DNA of 13,084 nucleotides from Chloroflexota bacterium (GTDB lineage Bacteria > Chloroflexota > Dormibacteria > Dormibacterales > Dormibacteraceae). The notes under the pieces were generated by a model. That model made no database searches. It worked only from the letters and a program-made list of their open reading frames with translations, and was not told the DNA's origin. The stretch covers positions 1 through 13,084 of the forward strand of contig VBJR01000047.1 in assembly GCA_005880175.1 (NCBI GenBank). Direction: 5' to 3'. Both the position numbers and the translations under genes were made by a program. This document shows, piece by piece, positions 1 through 7,150 of this stretch (positions within the stretch are counted from its first letter, which is position 1; each line of letters opens with the position of its first letter).

Positions 1-266
1 TGAGCCCCGAGCACGGGCGGGACAGCGCCGCCCTCCACTTCACGTGGCGGCGCGAGCGGGAGGCTGTCGAGCGCGCGCTGGAGGCGGTCGAGGCCGCCCT
101 CGCGCCGTTCTCGCCGCGGCCGCACTGGGGCAAGCTGTTCCTGACCGGCGCCCCGGCGCTGGCGGATCAGTACGAGCGCGTGCCCGACTTCCTCGCCCTC
201 GTCCGGCGGCTCGATCCGGCGGGCGTGTTCCGCAACCACTGGCTGAGCCGATACGTCCCGGACTGA
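1..266 (+). CDS. FAD-linked sugar-lactone/alditol oxidase-type protein, C-terminal fragment
   Basis: The first complete codon is at base 3 and the stop TGA is at 264-266, so only the last 87 residues are visible. The fragment contains PRPHWGKLF followed by a segment ending LDPAGVFRNHWLSRYV. In the D-arabinono-1,4-lactone oxidase/alditol oxidase branch of the VAO flavoprotein family, an HWGK motif near the C-terminus is followed by a final 'LDPxGxFRN' element, and both are present. Such enzymes oxidise sugar lactones or polyols with FAD and pass electrons to oxygen or another acceptor. The FAD-binding N-terminal domain is outside the window, so cofactor attachment and substrate cannot be judged. 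The family call is firm; the choice between lactone oxidase and alditol oxidase is not. Confidence 0.8.
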   Translation, partial: SPEHGRDSAALHFTWRREREAVERALEAVEAALAPFSPRPHWGKLFLTGAPALADQYERVPDFLALVRRLDPAGVFRNHWLSRYVPD

Positions 267-323
267 TTGCCGGGATTCCCTAGCCGCAGCGCGTGCACAT
301 CCCTCACGATATGCCGAGCTGTC

Positions 324-1439
324 ATGACGTCGTCGACCGGCTCGGCACCGTCCGGCGATCCCGAACTCGTCCCGCTGGCGGACCTGCGGTTCGACCGCCG
401 GAGCCCTCGTCTCAGCGAGGTCCCGTCAACGTCGTCCGAGGAGGACGTCCTCGAACGCCTGTGGCGCGAGTCCGCGCTGGAGGGGCTCGCCGCCTCGATC
501 GCGTTACACGGGTTCCTGGCCAGCGAGCCCCTGATCGTCGAGCGCGCCGGTGCGGCCCTCGTCGTCCTCGACGGCAACAGGAGGCTGGCCGCCGTGCGGG
601 TGCTGGCCGAGCCCGCGGTGCGCGACCGCCTGGGGATCCCCGACCTGCCGGCGGCCGCCGGCAGCGTGTCGGCGCGGCTCCAGTGGCTGCCGGCGCTGGT
701 CAGCCGGCGCGACGCGGCCTGGCAGTCGGTCGGGTACCGGCACGTGAGCGGCGCCCAGCCGTGGCGCTCCTACGCCCGGGCCGCCTACGTGGCGTGGGTG
801 CACGAGGAGCTGGGTGTCGCGCTCGACCGGGTGGCCCAGAGCCTGGGCGACGGCGAGGCGTCCGTGCGCACCCTGTACCGCGCCTGGCGGGCGCTCCGCG
901 CCGCGGAGGCCGGCGACGTGTTCCACCGCGAGGACCGCTGGACGAGCCACCTCCCGTTCTCACTGCTGGTCGCGGCCCTGGACCGGCCCGGGATCCAGGA
1001 GTACGTGGGGCTGGCGGACCGGAGCGGGGAGGGGGGACCCGTGGCCGAGGACCGGCTCCCGGAGCTGGGCGACCTGTGCACGTGGCTGTTCGGCCGGCGC
1101 TCGCGGGACCAGGCCCCGGTCGTCCGCTCCCACGAGCCCGACCTGCGCATGCTGGAGCAGGTGCTCCGCGGCCCGAGCGCGCTGGCCGCCCTTCGCCAGG
1201 GCCAGACGCTGGCCGCCGCGTACGCGATCAGCCGCGACAGCCGCCGGCGGTTCCAGGAGTCCGTGCTGGCGGCCCGCCACCTCCTCCAGGAGGCGCAGGG
1301 CGCCATGCCCGTCCGGGCCCCCGAGCAGACCGAGCTGCTGCGTGCCGTGGACGACCTGGTGGTGCTGATCCAGCGCATCCGCGACGAGATCGAGGGCACC
1401 GATCCGCCCGGGGCACCCAGGCTCCTAACCAACTCATAA
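324..1439 (+). CDS. ParB/Srx-like N-terminal domain protein (orphan, not chromosomal ParB)
   Basis: A 371-residue protein. ATG 324 was chosen over the in-frame TTG at 267, which directly abuts the upstream stop and would add an N-terminus unlike the family. The N-terminal third reads like a ParB nuclease/CTPase-fold domain: ELVPLADLRF near residue 14, a helix GLAASIALHGF near 54, then VVLDGNRRLAAVR around residues 80-92. This matches the ParB box pattern G-x-RR-xx-A, with Asn where classical ParB has Glu. The rest is helix-rich, with no clear KorB/Spo0J DNA-binding domain, no ParA partner and no parS-like site nearby. GNRR-type ParB-like proteins often occur outside partition loci, in accessory or defence-type gene sets (known of the family). 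A 132-base gap separates it from the next gene on the same strand. Cofactor and target are unknown. Confidence 0.85.
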   Translation: MTSSTGSAPSGDPELVPLADLRFDRRSPRLSEVPSTSSEEDVLERLWRESALEGLAASIALHGFLASEPLIVERAGAALVVLDGNRRLAAVRVLAEPAVRDRLGIPDLPAAAGSVSARLQWLPALVSRRDAAWQSVGYRHVSGAQPWRSYARAAYVAWVHEELGVALDRVAQSLGDGEASVRTLYRAWRALRAAEAGDVFHREDRWTSHLPFSLLVAALDRPGIQEYVGLADRSGEGGPVAEDRLPELGDLCTWLFGRRSRDQAPVVRSHEPDLRMLEQVLRGPSALAALRQGQTLAAAYAISRDSRRRFQESVLAARHLLQEAQGAMPVRAPEQTELLRAVDDLVVLIQRIRDEIEGTDPPGAPRLLTNS

Positions 1440-1571
1440 CCGGATTCACAGCTCCAGCACCCGATTTCTTCACGTATCTTTGTCAAATTGGGGTGAGGAA
1501 CGTGGGGGTCCTCGATCATCCGCTAGCCGGCGAGTGCGGGCCGCGTGTGGCTTGGCCGCGAGGCGCCTTCG

Positions 1572-2573
1572 ATGGTGCACGCATCCTTCGAGCCCGACGC
1601 TGACGAGCCTCCCGGGACACCTCATGTCCATGACGAGCTTTCGCCTTCCTCCGCTGGCGTCGGGCCGCCCGGCTCCGGCCGCGAGGACCGCGCCGACTGG
1701 ATGGAGCTGACGGCGCTCGGCCGGCGCCACCAGGCCTCGATGGAGGACCTGCTCCAGGCGATGCGCACCAGCCCGTGGTCCGGCGACGCCGACACCCGCG
1801 GCCTCGCCGCGGAGCTGGGCGCGACCGCCGCGCTGGCCGAGCTCGACGACCGGCGCGGCGCCTGCCACCGCGGCTACCCCTTCCGCCTCGTGGGCGAGGT
1901 GCTGGAGGCGCCCCGCGCCGTCGCGGTCGCGCCGTACACGTTCCTCCTCCTGCTGAGCGCGTTCGGGGCCGCGGCCGGGCCGCCCGGCCTCGACGGGGCG
2001 TCGCTGTTCGAGGAGGTCTGCGCCGGGGCCGGCATGGCCTACCTGGGCGGCCGGCGCGCGGGCGCCCGCGCGATCGTGTTCGGGGCCCCGAGGCGGGGCG
2101 GGCCGGCCGGATTCCGGGCCGCGGTGGACCACCTGTGCGAGGCGATCGGGGAGGGGGGCGGCTGCCGCCCCCGGCTGCGCCTGCGCCACCAGCGCGACGC
2201 CAAGCTCGACATCGTCGTCTGGCGGCCGTTCCCCGACCGCCGCGCCGGCCAGGTGATCGGGTTCGGCCAGTGCGCGACCGGCCGCGGCTGGGCCGCCAAG
2301 CTGCAGGAGCTCCAGCCGCGGGCGTTCGGGGCGCTGTGGCTGCGCGAGCCCCTGGCCGTCGAGCCGTTCCGGCTGTTCTTCGTCCCGTTCCGGGTCGATC
2401 CGGGGCGCTGGGAGGAGGCGTCGTTCTCCGGCGGCGTGCTGTTCGACCGCTGCCGCATCGCGGCGTACGCGCGCGAGCTCTCGCCCGAGGTGAGGGAACG
2501 CTGCCGTGCCTGGTCGCGACACGTGATCCGGACCCGCCTGCGGGTGGAATCGATCACTACTCTAGGCGCATGA
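1572..2573 (+). CDS. Uncharacterised protein with PD-(D/E)XK nuclease-like core
   Basis: A 333-residue protein. ATG 1572 is preferred because GAGG lies 8 bases upstream; an in-frame GTG at 1545 has a weaker context. No named family is recognised. Visible features suggest a restriction-endonuclease-like fold: a helix with SLFEEVC (Phe146, Glu147, Glu148), then a strand KLDIVVWRPF with Asp213, then a second strand QVIGFGQCATG with Gln233, followed by a WAAKL helix with Lys243. The spacing of Glu, Asp, Gln and a shifted Lys resembles Mrr-like PD-(D/E)XK enzymes that use Q in place of E, but a clean (E/Q)xK is absent (Gln-Cys-Ala), so the catalytic reading is inference. It follows the ParB-like gene and its TGA overlaps the glucokinase ATG by 4 bases. 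The pair could act together on DNA. Confidence 0.8.
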   Translation: MVHASFEPDADEPPGTPHVHDELSPSSAGVGPPGSGREDRADWMELTALGRRHQASMEDLLQAMRTSPWSGDADTRGLAAELGATAALAELDDRRGACHRGYPFRLVGEVLEAPRAVAVAPYTFLLLLSAFGAAAGPPGLDGASLFEEVCAGAGMAYLGGRRAGARAIVFGAPRRGGPAGFRAAVDHLCEAIGEGGGCRPRLRLRHQRDAKLDIVVWRPFPDRRAGQVIGFGQCATGRGWAAKLQELQPRAFGALWLREPLAVEPFRLFFVPFRVDPGRWEEASFSGGVLFDRCRIAAYARELSPEVRERCRAWSRHVIRTRLRVESITTLGA

Positions 2574-3548
2574 GTGACGCCGCGGATCCAGATCCCGATG
2601 CCCTTCTGCTGGTCGGCGACATCGGCGGCACCAAGACGGACCTGGCCGTCGTGGGCGGCGCCGGGGGACCTCGCCGGCGGCTGGCGTACCGGCGCTACCC
2701 CAGCCGCGAGTACGGCCGACTGGAGGACATCGTCCAGGCGTTCCGATCGGAGTTCAGCGACCTGGACGTGACGGCGGCCTGCTTCGACGTCGCGGGTCCC
2801 GTCGTGGGCGGCACCGCCCAGCTGACCAACCTGCCCTGGGAGCCTGGTCGCCACGGCCGCCGCCGTCCCGCTCCTGGGGCCGGACGAGGTGGACGTGGTC
2901 CAGGCGGGCGAGCCGTTTCCGGGCGGCGCCATCGCGGTGCTGGCGCCGGGCACGGGGCTGGGCGAGGCGTTCCTGACCATGGACGGCGACGGCTACCGGC
3001 CCCAGGCGTCCGAGGGCGGCCACTCCGCGTTCTCGCCGGCCGACGAGGTGGAGATGGAGCTGCTCCGGCACCTGTGGCGCCGCTACGAGCACGTCAGCGT
3101 CGAGCGGGTCGCGTCGGGCATCGGCATCCCGAACGTCTACGAGTTCCTGCGCGACGGCCAGGGCCTCGCCGAGTCGGCGGCGCTCGCGGCCCGGCTCGCC
3201 GGCGCCGGCGACCGGACCCACCCGATCATCGAGGCCGCGATGGACCTGCGGGCGCCGGACCCGCTGGCCCGGGCGACGGTGGACCTCTTCCTCCAGGTGC
3301 TCGGCACCGAGGCGGCCAACCTGGCGCTCAAGGTGCTGGCGACGGGCGGCATCTACCTGGCGGGGGGCATCGCCCAGCGTCTGTGCGAGCGCCTGCCCGA
3401 GTCCGGCTTCCTGGAGGCCCTGCGCCGGTCGGGCCGGTTCCGCTCCACGCTGGAGCGGGTCCCCATCGCGATCGTCAGGGGCGAGGTGGCGCTGCTGGGC
3501 GTGGCCAGCGTCGGGCTGCGCCTGAACGCGGTCAGCGCCGGAACGTGA
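2570..3548 (+). pseudogene. glk: Glucokinase (Glk family) with internal out-of-frame deletion
   Basis: The ATG at 2570 overlaps the previous gene's TGA (ATGA). The first 91 codons read as a PF02685-type glucokinase: phosphate loop GDIGGTKT at residues 16-23, then FDVAGPVVGG and LTNLPWE. At about 2842-2844 the homology jumps to another frame (LVATAAAVPLLGPDE), which runs to TGA 3546-3548 with APGTGLGEAF, EGGHSAFSP, a GIGIPNVYEF stretch and ATGGIYLAGGIA. In E. coli Glk about 21 residues separate the TNHTW segment from the IINDFTA segment. The equivalent here is missing, including the Asn-Asp pair whose Asp (Asp100 in E. coli) is the catalytic base. The missing length must be 3n+2 bases. As written, the gene cannot make active enzyme from glucose and ATP. 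It is either a true pseudogene or a deletion in the assembled sequence. Confidence 0.85.
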
Positions 3549-3939
3549 ACGCGTCCGGCAGGAGCTCCGCGATGGCGCGGCGCACCAGGCGGCCGTCGCG
3601 TCGGTACACGACCACCGCCTCCGGGCCCACCTCGGCGATCACCTGGCGGCACGCCCCGCACGGGCTGCACGAGTCGGCCTCGGCGTGGACCGCGACCGCG
3701 GTGACGCGCGTCCGTGGCCCTTCGGCGGCCACCGCGGCCGTGATCGCGGACCGCTCGGCGCAGATCGTCAGCCCGTACGACGCGTTCTCGACGTTGCAGC
3801 CGGCGTACGTGCCGCCGGCCTCGGTCAGCACCGCGCTTCCGACCCTGAACCCGGAGGCCGGCACGTACGCGCGGCCGGCGACGTCGCGGGCGGCGGCGAC
3901 CAGGGCCCGTTCCGCCGCGGTGAGCTCGTCGTCCGCCAT
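3532..3939 (-). CDS. cdd: Cytidine deaminase
   Basis: A 135-residue protein, the usual length of the short tetrameric cytidine deaminases of pyrimidine salvage, which hydrolyse cytidine or deoxycytidine to uridine or deoxyuridine and ammonia. The zinc site is complete: TICAERSA with Cys60 and the proton-shuttling Glu62, and PCGACRQ with Cys94 and Cys97. The substrate-binding GFRVGSAV and CNVENASYG elements are also present. ATG 3939 gives a standard N-terminus; longer in-frame extensions add only low-complexity sequence. AGGGG sits one base from the ATG, which is too close for an ideal ribosome site. A TACCGT hexamer six bases upstream suggests a leaderless transcript instead. The gene converges with glk and their 3' ends overlap by 17 bases. 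Confidence 0.95.
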   Translation of the reverse strand: MADDELTAAERALVAAARDVAGRAYVPASGFRVGSAVLTEAGGTYAGCNVENASYGLTICAERSAITAAVAAEGPRTRVTAVAVHAEADSCSPCGACRQVIAEVGPEAVVVYRRDGRLVRRAIAELLPDAFTFRR

Positions 3940-3945
3940 GCCCCT

Positions 3946-3951
3946 ACGGTA
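3946..3951 (-). promoter_or_regulatory. Candidate -10 box of a leaderless cdd promoter
   Basis: On the minus strand TACCGT fits the TANNNT pattern of actinobacterial -10 elements. It is followed by exactly six bases and then the cdd ATG, the spacing expected when transcription starts at the start codon. No convincing -35 box was seen, and cdd could equally be read through from the gene upstream (74-base gap). Confidence 0.35.
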
Positions 3952-4013
3952 GCGGCGCCCGGGTCCTGGGGGCGCCGGCGCGAGATGCGCACGGCGCCCC
4001 GGCATGGCCCGGC

Positions 4014-5288
4014 CTACTGCACCGAGGCCGCGGCCGCCTCCGTCCCCCACGAGAGCCTGGCCAGCCGGCCCGAGCCCACGGTCGCGGTCGGCTGCTCGAC
4101 CACGCCGCCGTACTTCCGCTCGGCGGCCTCCACCACCGCCCACGCGCTCGTCGCCCACGCGGCCGGGGTCACCGTGGCGGAGAACGGGCCGTCGCCGGCG
4201 TCACGGACCAGCATGTTGCGCAGCTCGGCCGCCGACATCCGCGCCGGCGGCCGCCTGCCGGTCAGCAGCGGGACCAGGTACTGGAACAGGCGCGGCCGGG
4301 TCAGGAGCTCGGCCAGCCGGCGGTGGTCCGGCGCGGCCACCAGCGTGTTCAGCTCGCACAGCAGCGCGCCGTCCCCGCCGCTGACCGACTCCTTCGCGGC
4401 CAGCAGCATGGCCGGCTCGCGCAGGTCCGCCGGGGTGAGCCGGCCGTGGTCGAGCAGCCCGGCGATGATCCGGGACGCGTCCTCGTTGTCGATGAAGTAC
4501 CCGGGGTAGTGCGTCTTGTGCTCCTGCACCACCGCCGAGTTGTTGTCCAGGCGCACCGAGCCGGGGGCCAGGCCGAGCACGTCCTCGGTCGGCACGAAGT
4601 CCGGCGTGACGAACGTGCCGTCAGCGTCGTGCACGCACACCACCCGGTCGCGCAGCTCGGGGCAGAGCGACCAGACGTGGAGGAGGCTGGGGTCGCCGTG
4701 GGTAGCGAGCAGCTGGATGGCCGCGAACGCGATCGCCGTGCGCTCGCGCTCCCGTGCCGTCCGCTGCTGCTCGCCGTGGGGATAGGCCGCCACCCTCCCC
4801 ATCGACGCGATCCGGAACTCAGGGTTGTCCTCGCCGGGCGCCAGCTGGCGCGCGTGGTTCCTGAGCGCATCCCAGAGCGACGCCGATCCCACGTCCGTCC
4901 GGACCGTCCAGAATCGAATGTCGAGCGGGAGCAGGTCGCCGGGGTCGGCGCGCTGCTCCGCGGTCATCTCCCCGGGCGCCAGCGTCACCTTGCGCATGAC
5001 GACCAGCTTCCCGGGCTCGCCGTCGCCGGTCACGCAGGCGACGTAGTGCCAGGCCCGGTAGGGTGCCTCGGCGCCGTCGAGCGGGTCGTGCGCGCAGGCG
5101 TCCGAGTCGTGGTCGCCCCACATGGCGGGGTACGACTCCCGCGCGCGGCGGATCAGGTCCCACTCGCGCTCGCTCAGGCTGCGGCCGGGGATCTCCACCA
5201 CGACGACGGTGAACGTCCCGATCCGGAGTCGCAGCTCGCGCCGGCCGCCGGGCAGGTCGCCGCGCAGCTCCAGTCCCTCAACGCGCAT
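4014..5288 (-). CDS. Unrecognised 424-residue protein, possible GNAT-like N-terminal half
   Basis: The family is not recognised. ATG 5288 lies 11 bases inside the end of the MFS gene, so translation is probably coupled. The N-terminal half (about residues 20-220) has features reminiscent of GNAT/autoinducer-synthase-type acyltransferases. These are an acidic WGDHDSDACAHDP segment, a strand HYVACVTGDG, a strand KLVVMRKVTL, a motif FRIASMGRVAAYP (residues 158-170) resembling the family's 'E-xx-R-hydrophobic-xx-P' strand and acyl-CoA loop, a long helix, and LLHVWSLCPEL. This is inference from pattern only. The C-terminal half (about 230-424) contains a polar EHKTHYPGYFIDNED stretch and then mostly helices, with no match known to me. 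No signal peptide or membrane segment is seen. As the exporter's partner gene it might make or modify the exported compound. Confidence 0.8.
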   Translation of the reverse strand: MRVEGLELRGDLPGGRRELRLRIGTFTVVVVEIPGRSLSEREWDLIRRARESYPAMWGDHDSDACAHDPLDGAEAPYRAWHYVACVTGDGEPGKLVVMRKVTLAPGEMTAEQRADPGDLLPLDIRFWTVRTDVGSASLWDALRNHARQLAPGEDNPEFRIASMGRVAAYPHGEQQRTARERERTAIAFAAIQLLATHGDPSLLHVWSLCPELRDRVVCVHDADGTFVTPDFVPTEDVLGLAPGSVRLDNNSAVVQEHKTHYPGYFIDNEDASRIIAGLLDHGRLTPADLREPAMLLAAKESVSGGDGALLCELNTLVAAPDHRRLAELLTRPRLFQYLVPLLTGRRPPARMSAAELRNMLVRDAGDGPFSATVTPAAWATSAWAVVEAAERKYGGVVEQPTATVGSGRLARLSWGTEAAAASVQ

Positions 5289-6677
5289 CTCTGACCACCT
5301 GCACGAGGAGCGCGGTGACCAGGAACAGCCCGACGTTGCCGGCGAGCGTGATGGCGAACGAGCTGGCGTACGGGAACTGCCAGCCCAGCAGGCCGAAGAA
5401 CAGGACCCCGCTGAGGGCCACGCCGAGCGCCCCGGCGACCTGCTGGGTGGTGACCAGCACGCCGGAGGCGGCGCCCTCGCAGTCCGCGGGCACGACCTGG
5501 AGGACCAGCGTCACCAGCGTCGGGATCACCAGCCCGAACCCCATGCCGCACGCGAAGAGCGCCGGCAGCATGTCCGGGACCACGGCCCGGCCGCCCTGGT
5601 AGGCGAGCAGTCCGACCGAGGCGGTGCCCACCACGAGCAGCAGCGCGCCGGTCGTGAGCACGTGCTTGCCCAGCCGGCGCAGCAGGCGCGGAGCGACTAA
5701 CGACGAGGCGAAGAACCCGAGCGCGACCGGCGTGAACACCAGGCCGGTGGCCAGCGGGTCCAGGCCCAGCCCGTGCTGCAGGTACAGGGTCAGCAGCAGC
5801 CAGAACGAGAGCTGGCCGGAGTAGAACACGAGGGTCATCAGGAGCCCGACCACCACCGCCCGCTGCTTGAACAGGTCGAGCGAGACCAGCGGGGTCAGGC
5901 CGCGCCGGGTCATCCGGCGCTGGTGGGTGACGAACAGCGAGCCGAGCAGGGCGGCGGCGGCCGCCACCGGCCAGGTCCACAGCGGCCAGCCCATCTGGCG
6001 GCCGACGATCAGGGGGAAGACGAGCGCGAGCAGGCCGCCGGTGACCAGGACCACCCCGGCCAGGTCGAGCCGGGTCGCGCCGCCGGAGCGGGACTCGGGG
6101 ACCAGCAGCACCGCCAGGCCGACGGCCAGCACCCCGATCGGGACGCCGACCAGGAAGATCGCCCGCCAGCCGAAGCCGAGGACGTCGGTCTCGACCACGT
6201 AGCCGCCGACCAGCTGGGCCGCGACCGCCCCTCCCCCCAGCGCCATGCCGAACGCCCGGCCGCTGCCCCCTGGAGGATGCGGGCGACGACCAGCACCACC
6301 TCGTTGGGCGCCGCCGCGGCCAGCAGCGAGGTGCCGACGAACAGGACCATCCCGACGACCAGCAGCTTGCGCCGGCCGTGGATGTCGCCGAGCCGGCCGC
6401 CGGCGATGAGGAACGCCGCATAGGCCACGCCGTAGCCGGCGACGACCAGCTGGACACCGGCGTCGCTGGCGTGGAGCTGGTCCTGGATCGAGGGGACGGC
6501 CACCAGCACCACGAACGCGTCGAGCACCGCCAGGAACGGGGCCGCGAGCAGCACCGCGAGCACCGCCCACTTCCTGCGCAGCCCTGCCGGCGGAGCGGGG
6601 TCGAGCAGGATCGCCGGCTCGACGGCAACCGCTGCCTCCACCACACCGACGCCCGGGTACGCCGCGCGCTGGATCAT
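5278..6677 (-). pseudogene. DHA2-type MFS drug exporter with internal out-of-frame deletion
   Basis: The ATG at 6677 has GGAGGGGG at 6688-6681, a strong ribosome site. The first 140 codons give a cytoplasmic N-terminus, a first membrane helix with LDAFVVLVAVPSIQ (EmrB/QacA-type motif D), motif A as GGRLGDIHGRRK (residues 93-104), and VVARILQGAAA. Near 6258-6264 homology moves to another frame, beginning GRAFGMALGGG and QLVGGYVVETDVLG, followed by GWRAIFLVGVPIG. It then continues through the remaining membrane helices to TGA 5278. DHA2 proteins normally have about 20 more residues here ('lmfPQvlaxIq..f....R'), so a 3n+1-base deletion has broken the gene just before motif C. An intact version would be a 14-helix proton-driven exporter. 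The downstream 424-residue gene overlaps its end. It is either a pseudogene or an assembly deletion. Confidence 0.85.
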
Positions 6678-6780
6678 AGGCCCCCTCCACCGGCGCGATG
6701 TCGAGAGGGACGAGTCCAGCGCGCACCCTCCATCCTGCAGCGCTCCGACGGGCGGATCTCGCGGCTGGCCACGTCCCCCA

Positions 6781-6809
6781 TTCCGGCGCGGAAGCTAGAC
6801 GGATTCCGC
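6781..6809. repeat. Overlapping inverted repeats, operator-like
   Basis: TTCCG (6781-6785) and CGGAA (6789-6793) form a short palindrome with a 3-base centre. The second arm also pairs with TTCCGC at 6804-6809 (GCGGAA, 10-base gap, TTCCGC). Three copies of one half-site in 29 bases, about 105 bases upstream of the MFS start in the divergent region, are consistent with a repressor operator. The binding protein is not known; the XRE-TPR regulator next door is the obvious candidate. Confidence 0.45.
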
Positions 6810-6842
6810 ACGGTCAAGCAAGCGATACCGGGTGGGGGTGAC

Positions 6843-6864
6843 TTGACGAGTAAAGTGAGGTCAA
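6843..6864. repeat. TTGAC-N12-GTCAA inverted repeat
   Basis: Perfect 5-base arms TTGAC (6843-6847) and GTCAA (6860-6864) flank 12 A+G-rich bases. The left part, ACTTGACGAGTAAA, is nearly repeated at 7123-7136 as ACTTGACGATAAAC in front of the regulator gene. The shared motif may be a binding site used twice. It lies 75 bases before the small ORF at 6940 and may be part of that ORF's promoter, although no good -10 box at standard spacing was found. Confidence 0.4.
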
Positions 6865-6939
6865 TTCGGCTCGCGACGGTTCACTGCTGCGCCCCGCCAG
6901 GCGAGCGTGAGCTGCCACCCCTTGTGGAGGTCCTAGACA

Positions 6940-7044
6940 ATGGGATGCATCGTCCGGATCGTGTCTGTGCGCGCCGTCGAGATCGTGGAACCGGCCTGTT
7001 TAGGGGCTACGGCGCGTTTTGCCCAGGGTGGGCCCGGCGTCTAG
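6940..7044 (+). CDS. Small 34-codon ORF with strong ribosome site; possible signal or leader peptide
   Basis: GGAGG at 6926-6930 lies 9 bases before ATG 6940, and the frame is closed by TAG 7042-7044. The peptide begins MGCIVRIVSV and ends FAQGGPGV. It has a hydrophobic/basic N-terminal half, a Pro-Ala-Cys-Leu-Gly turn and a Gly-Pro-rich tail. Leu21 is encoded by TTA (7000-7002), a very rare codon at this G+C content and bldA-dependent in Streptomyces. A strong hairpin starts 16 bases after the stop, so the ORF looks like its own transcription unit: ribosome site, ORF, terminator. It sits 106 bases upstream of an XRE-TPR regulator. Small peptide genes next to TPR regulators are typical of RRNPP quorum-sensing pairs, though no secretion signal is obvious. 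A regulatory leader peptide is the alternative. I recognise no homologue. Confidence 0.5.
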   Translation: MGCIVRIVSVRAVEIVEPACLGATARFAQGGPGV

Positions 7045-7060
7045 CCCGCACACCCGTTCG

Positions 7061-7097
7061 CGGTCGGTCCGGAACCCACCCGGTTCCGGCCCGACCG
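7061..7097 (+). terminator. Strong hairpin, probable intrinsic terminator of the small ORF
   Basis: The left arm is CGGTCGG, T, CCGGAACC and the right arm is GGTTCCGG, C, CCGACCG, with a 5-base loop (caccc). Fifteen of sixteen positions pair, with a single T/C mismatch. No U-run follows, as is common for high-GC actinobacterial terminators. The position, between the small ORF's stop and the next promoter, suits a terminator. It could also act as an attenuator for read-through into the regulator. Confidence 0.65.
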
Positions 7098-7108
7098 GGA
7101 GCAAATGA

Positions 7109-7138
7109 TTGACTTAACACCTACTTGACGATAAACTC
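7109..7138 (+). promoter_or_regulatory. Candidate promoter of the XRE-TPR regulator
   Basis: TTGACT (7109-7114) and TAAACT (7133-7138), 18 bases apart, fit a housekeeping sigma-70 promoter in one of the few A+T-rich patches of the window. The predicted start falls only a few bases before ATG 7151, giving a very short leader. A second TTGAC copy (7125-7129) lies inside the spacer and resembles the motif at 6843, a possible autoregulatory site. Confidence 0.5.
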
Positions 7139-7150
7139 GCCTCGGCAGGT

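Noticed and set aside
267..323. TTG 267 as the start of the ParB-like gene
   Set aside because: It abuts the preceding stop and adds 19 residues with no family resemblance. ATG 324 begins shortly before the conserved domain, although its own ribosome site is weak, so 267 is not fully excluded.
1481..1486. Perfect TTGACA on the minus strand in the gap between the ParB-like and nuclease-like genes
   Set aside because: No -10 box at a workable distance and no minus-strand gene to drive. The 1440-1571 gap otherwise shows only A+T-richer sequence and no supported feature.
1775..3952. A very long open frame on the plus strand crossing four genes
   Set aside because: It is a GC-rich shadow frame full of Arg, Gly and Pro. 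The true genes in other frames (nuclease-like, glk, cdd on the opposite strand) have clear homology and codon structure.
6378..7112. A 244-codon plus-strand frame across the start of the MFS gene and the control region
   Set aside because: It is antisense to clear MFS coding sequence and runs through the operator repeats and the terminator hairpin.
6678..7150. tRNA, riboswitch or CRISPR-like structure in the longest non-coding stretch
   Set aside because: No cloverleaf, TψC-like motif or regular direct repeats were found. The structures seen are the inverted repeats, the small ORF and the terminator already listed.
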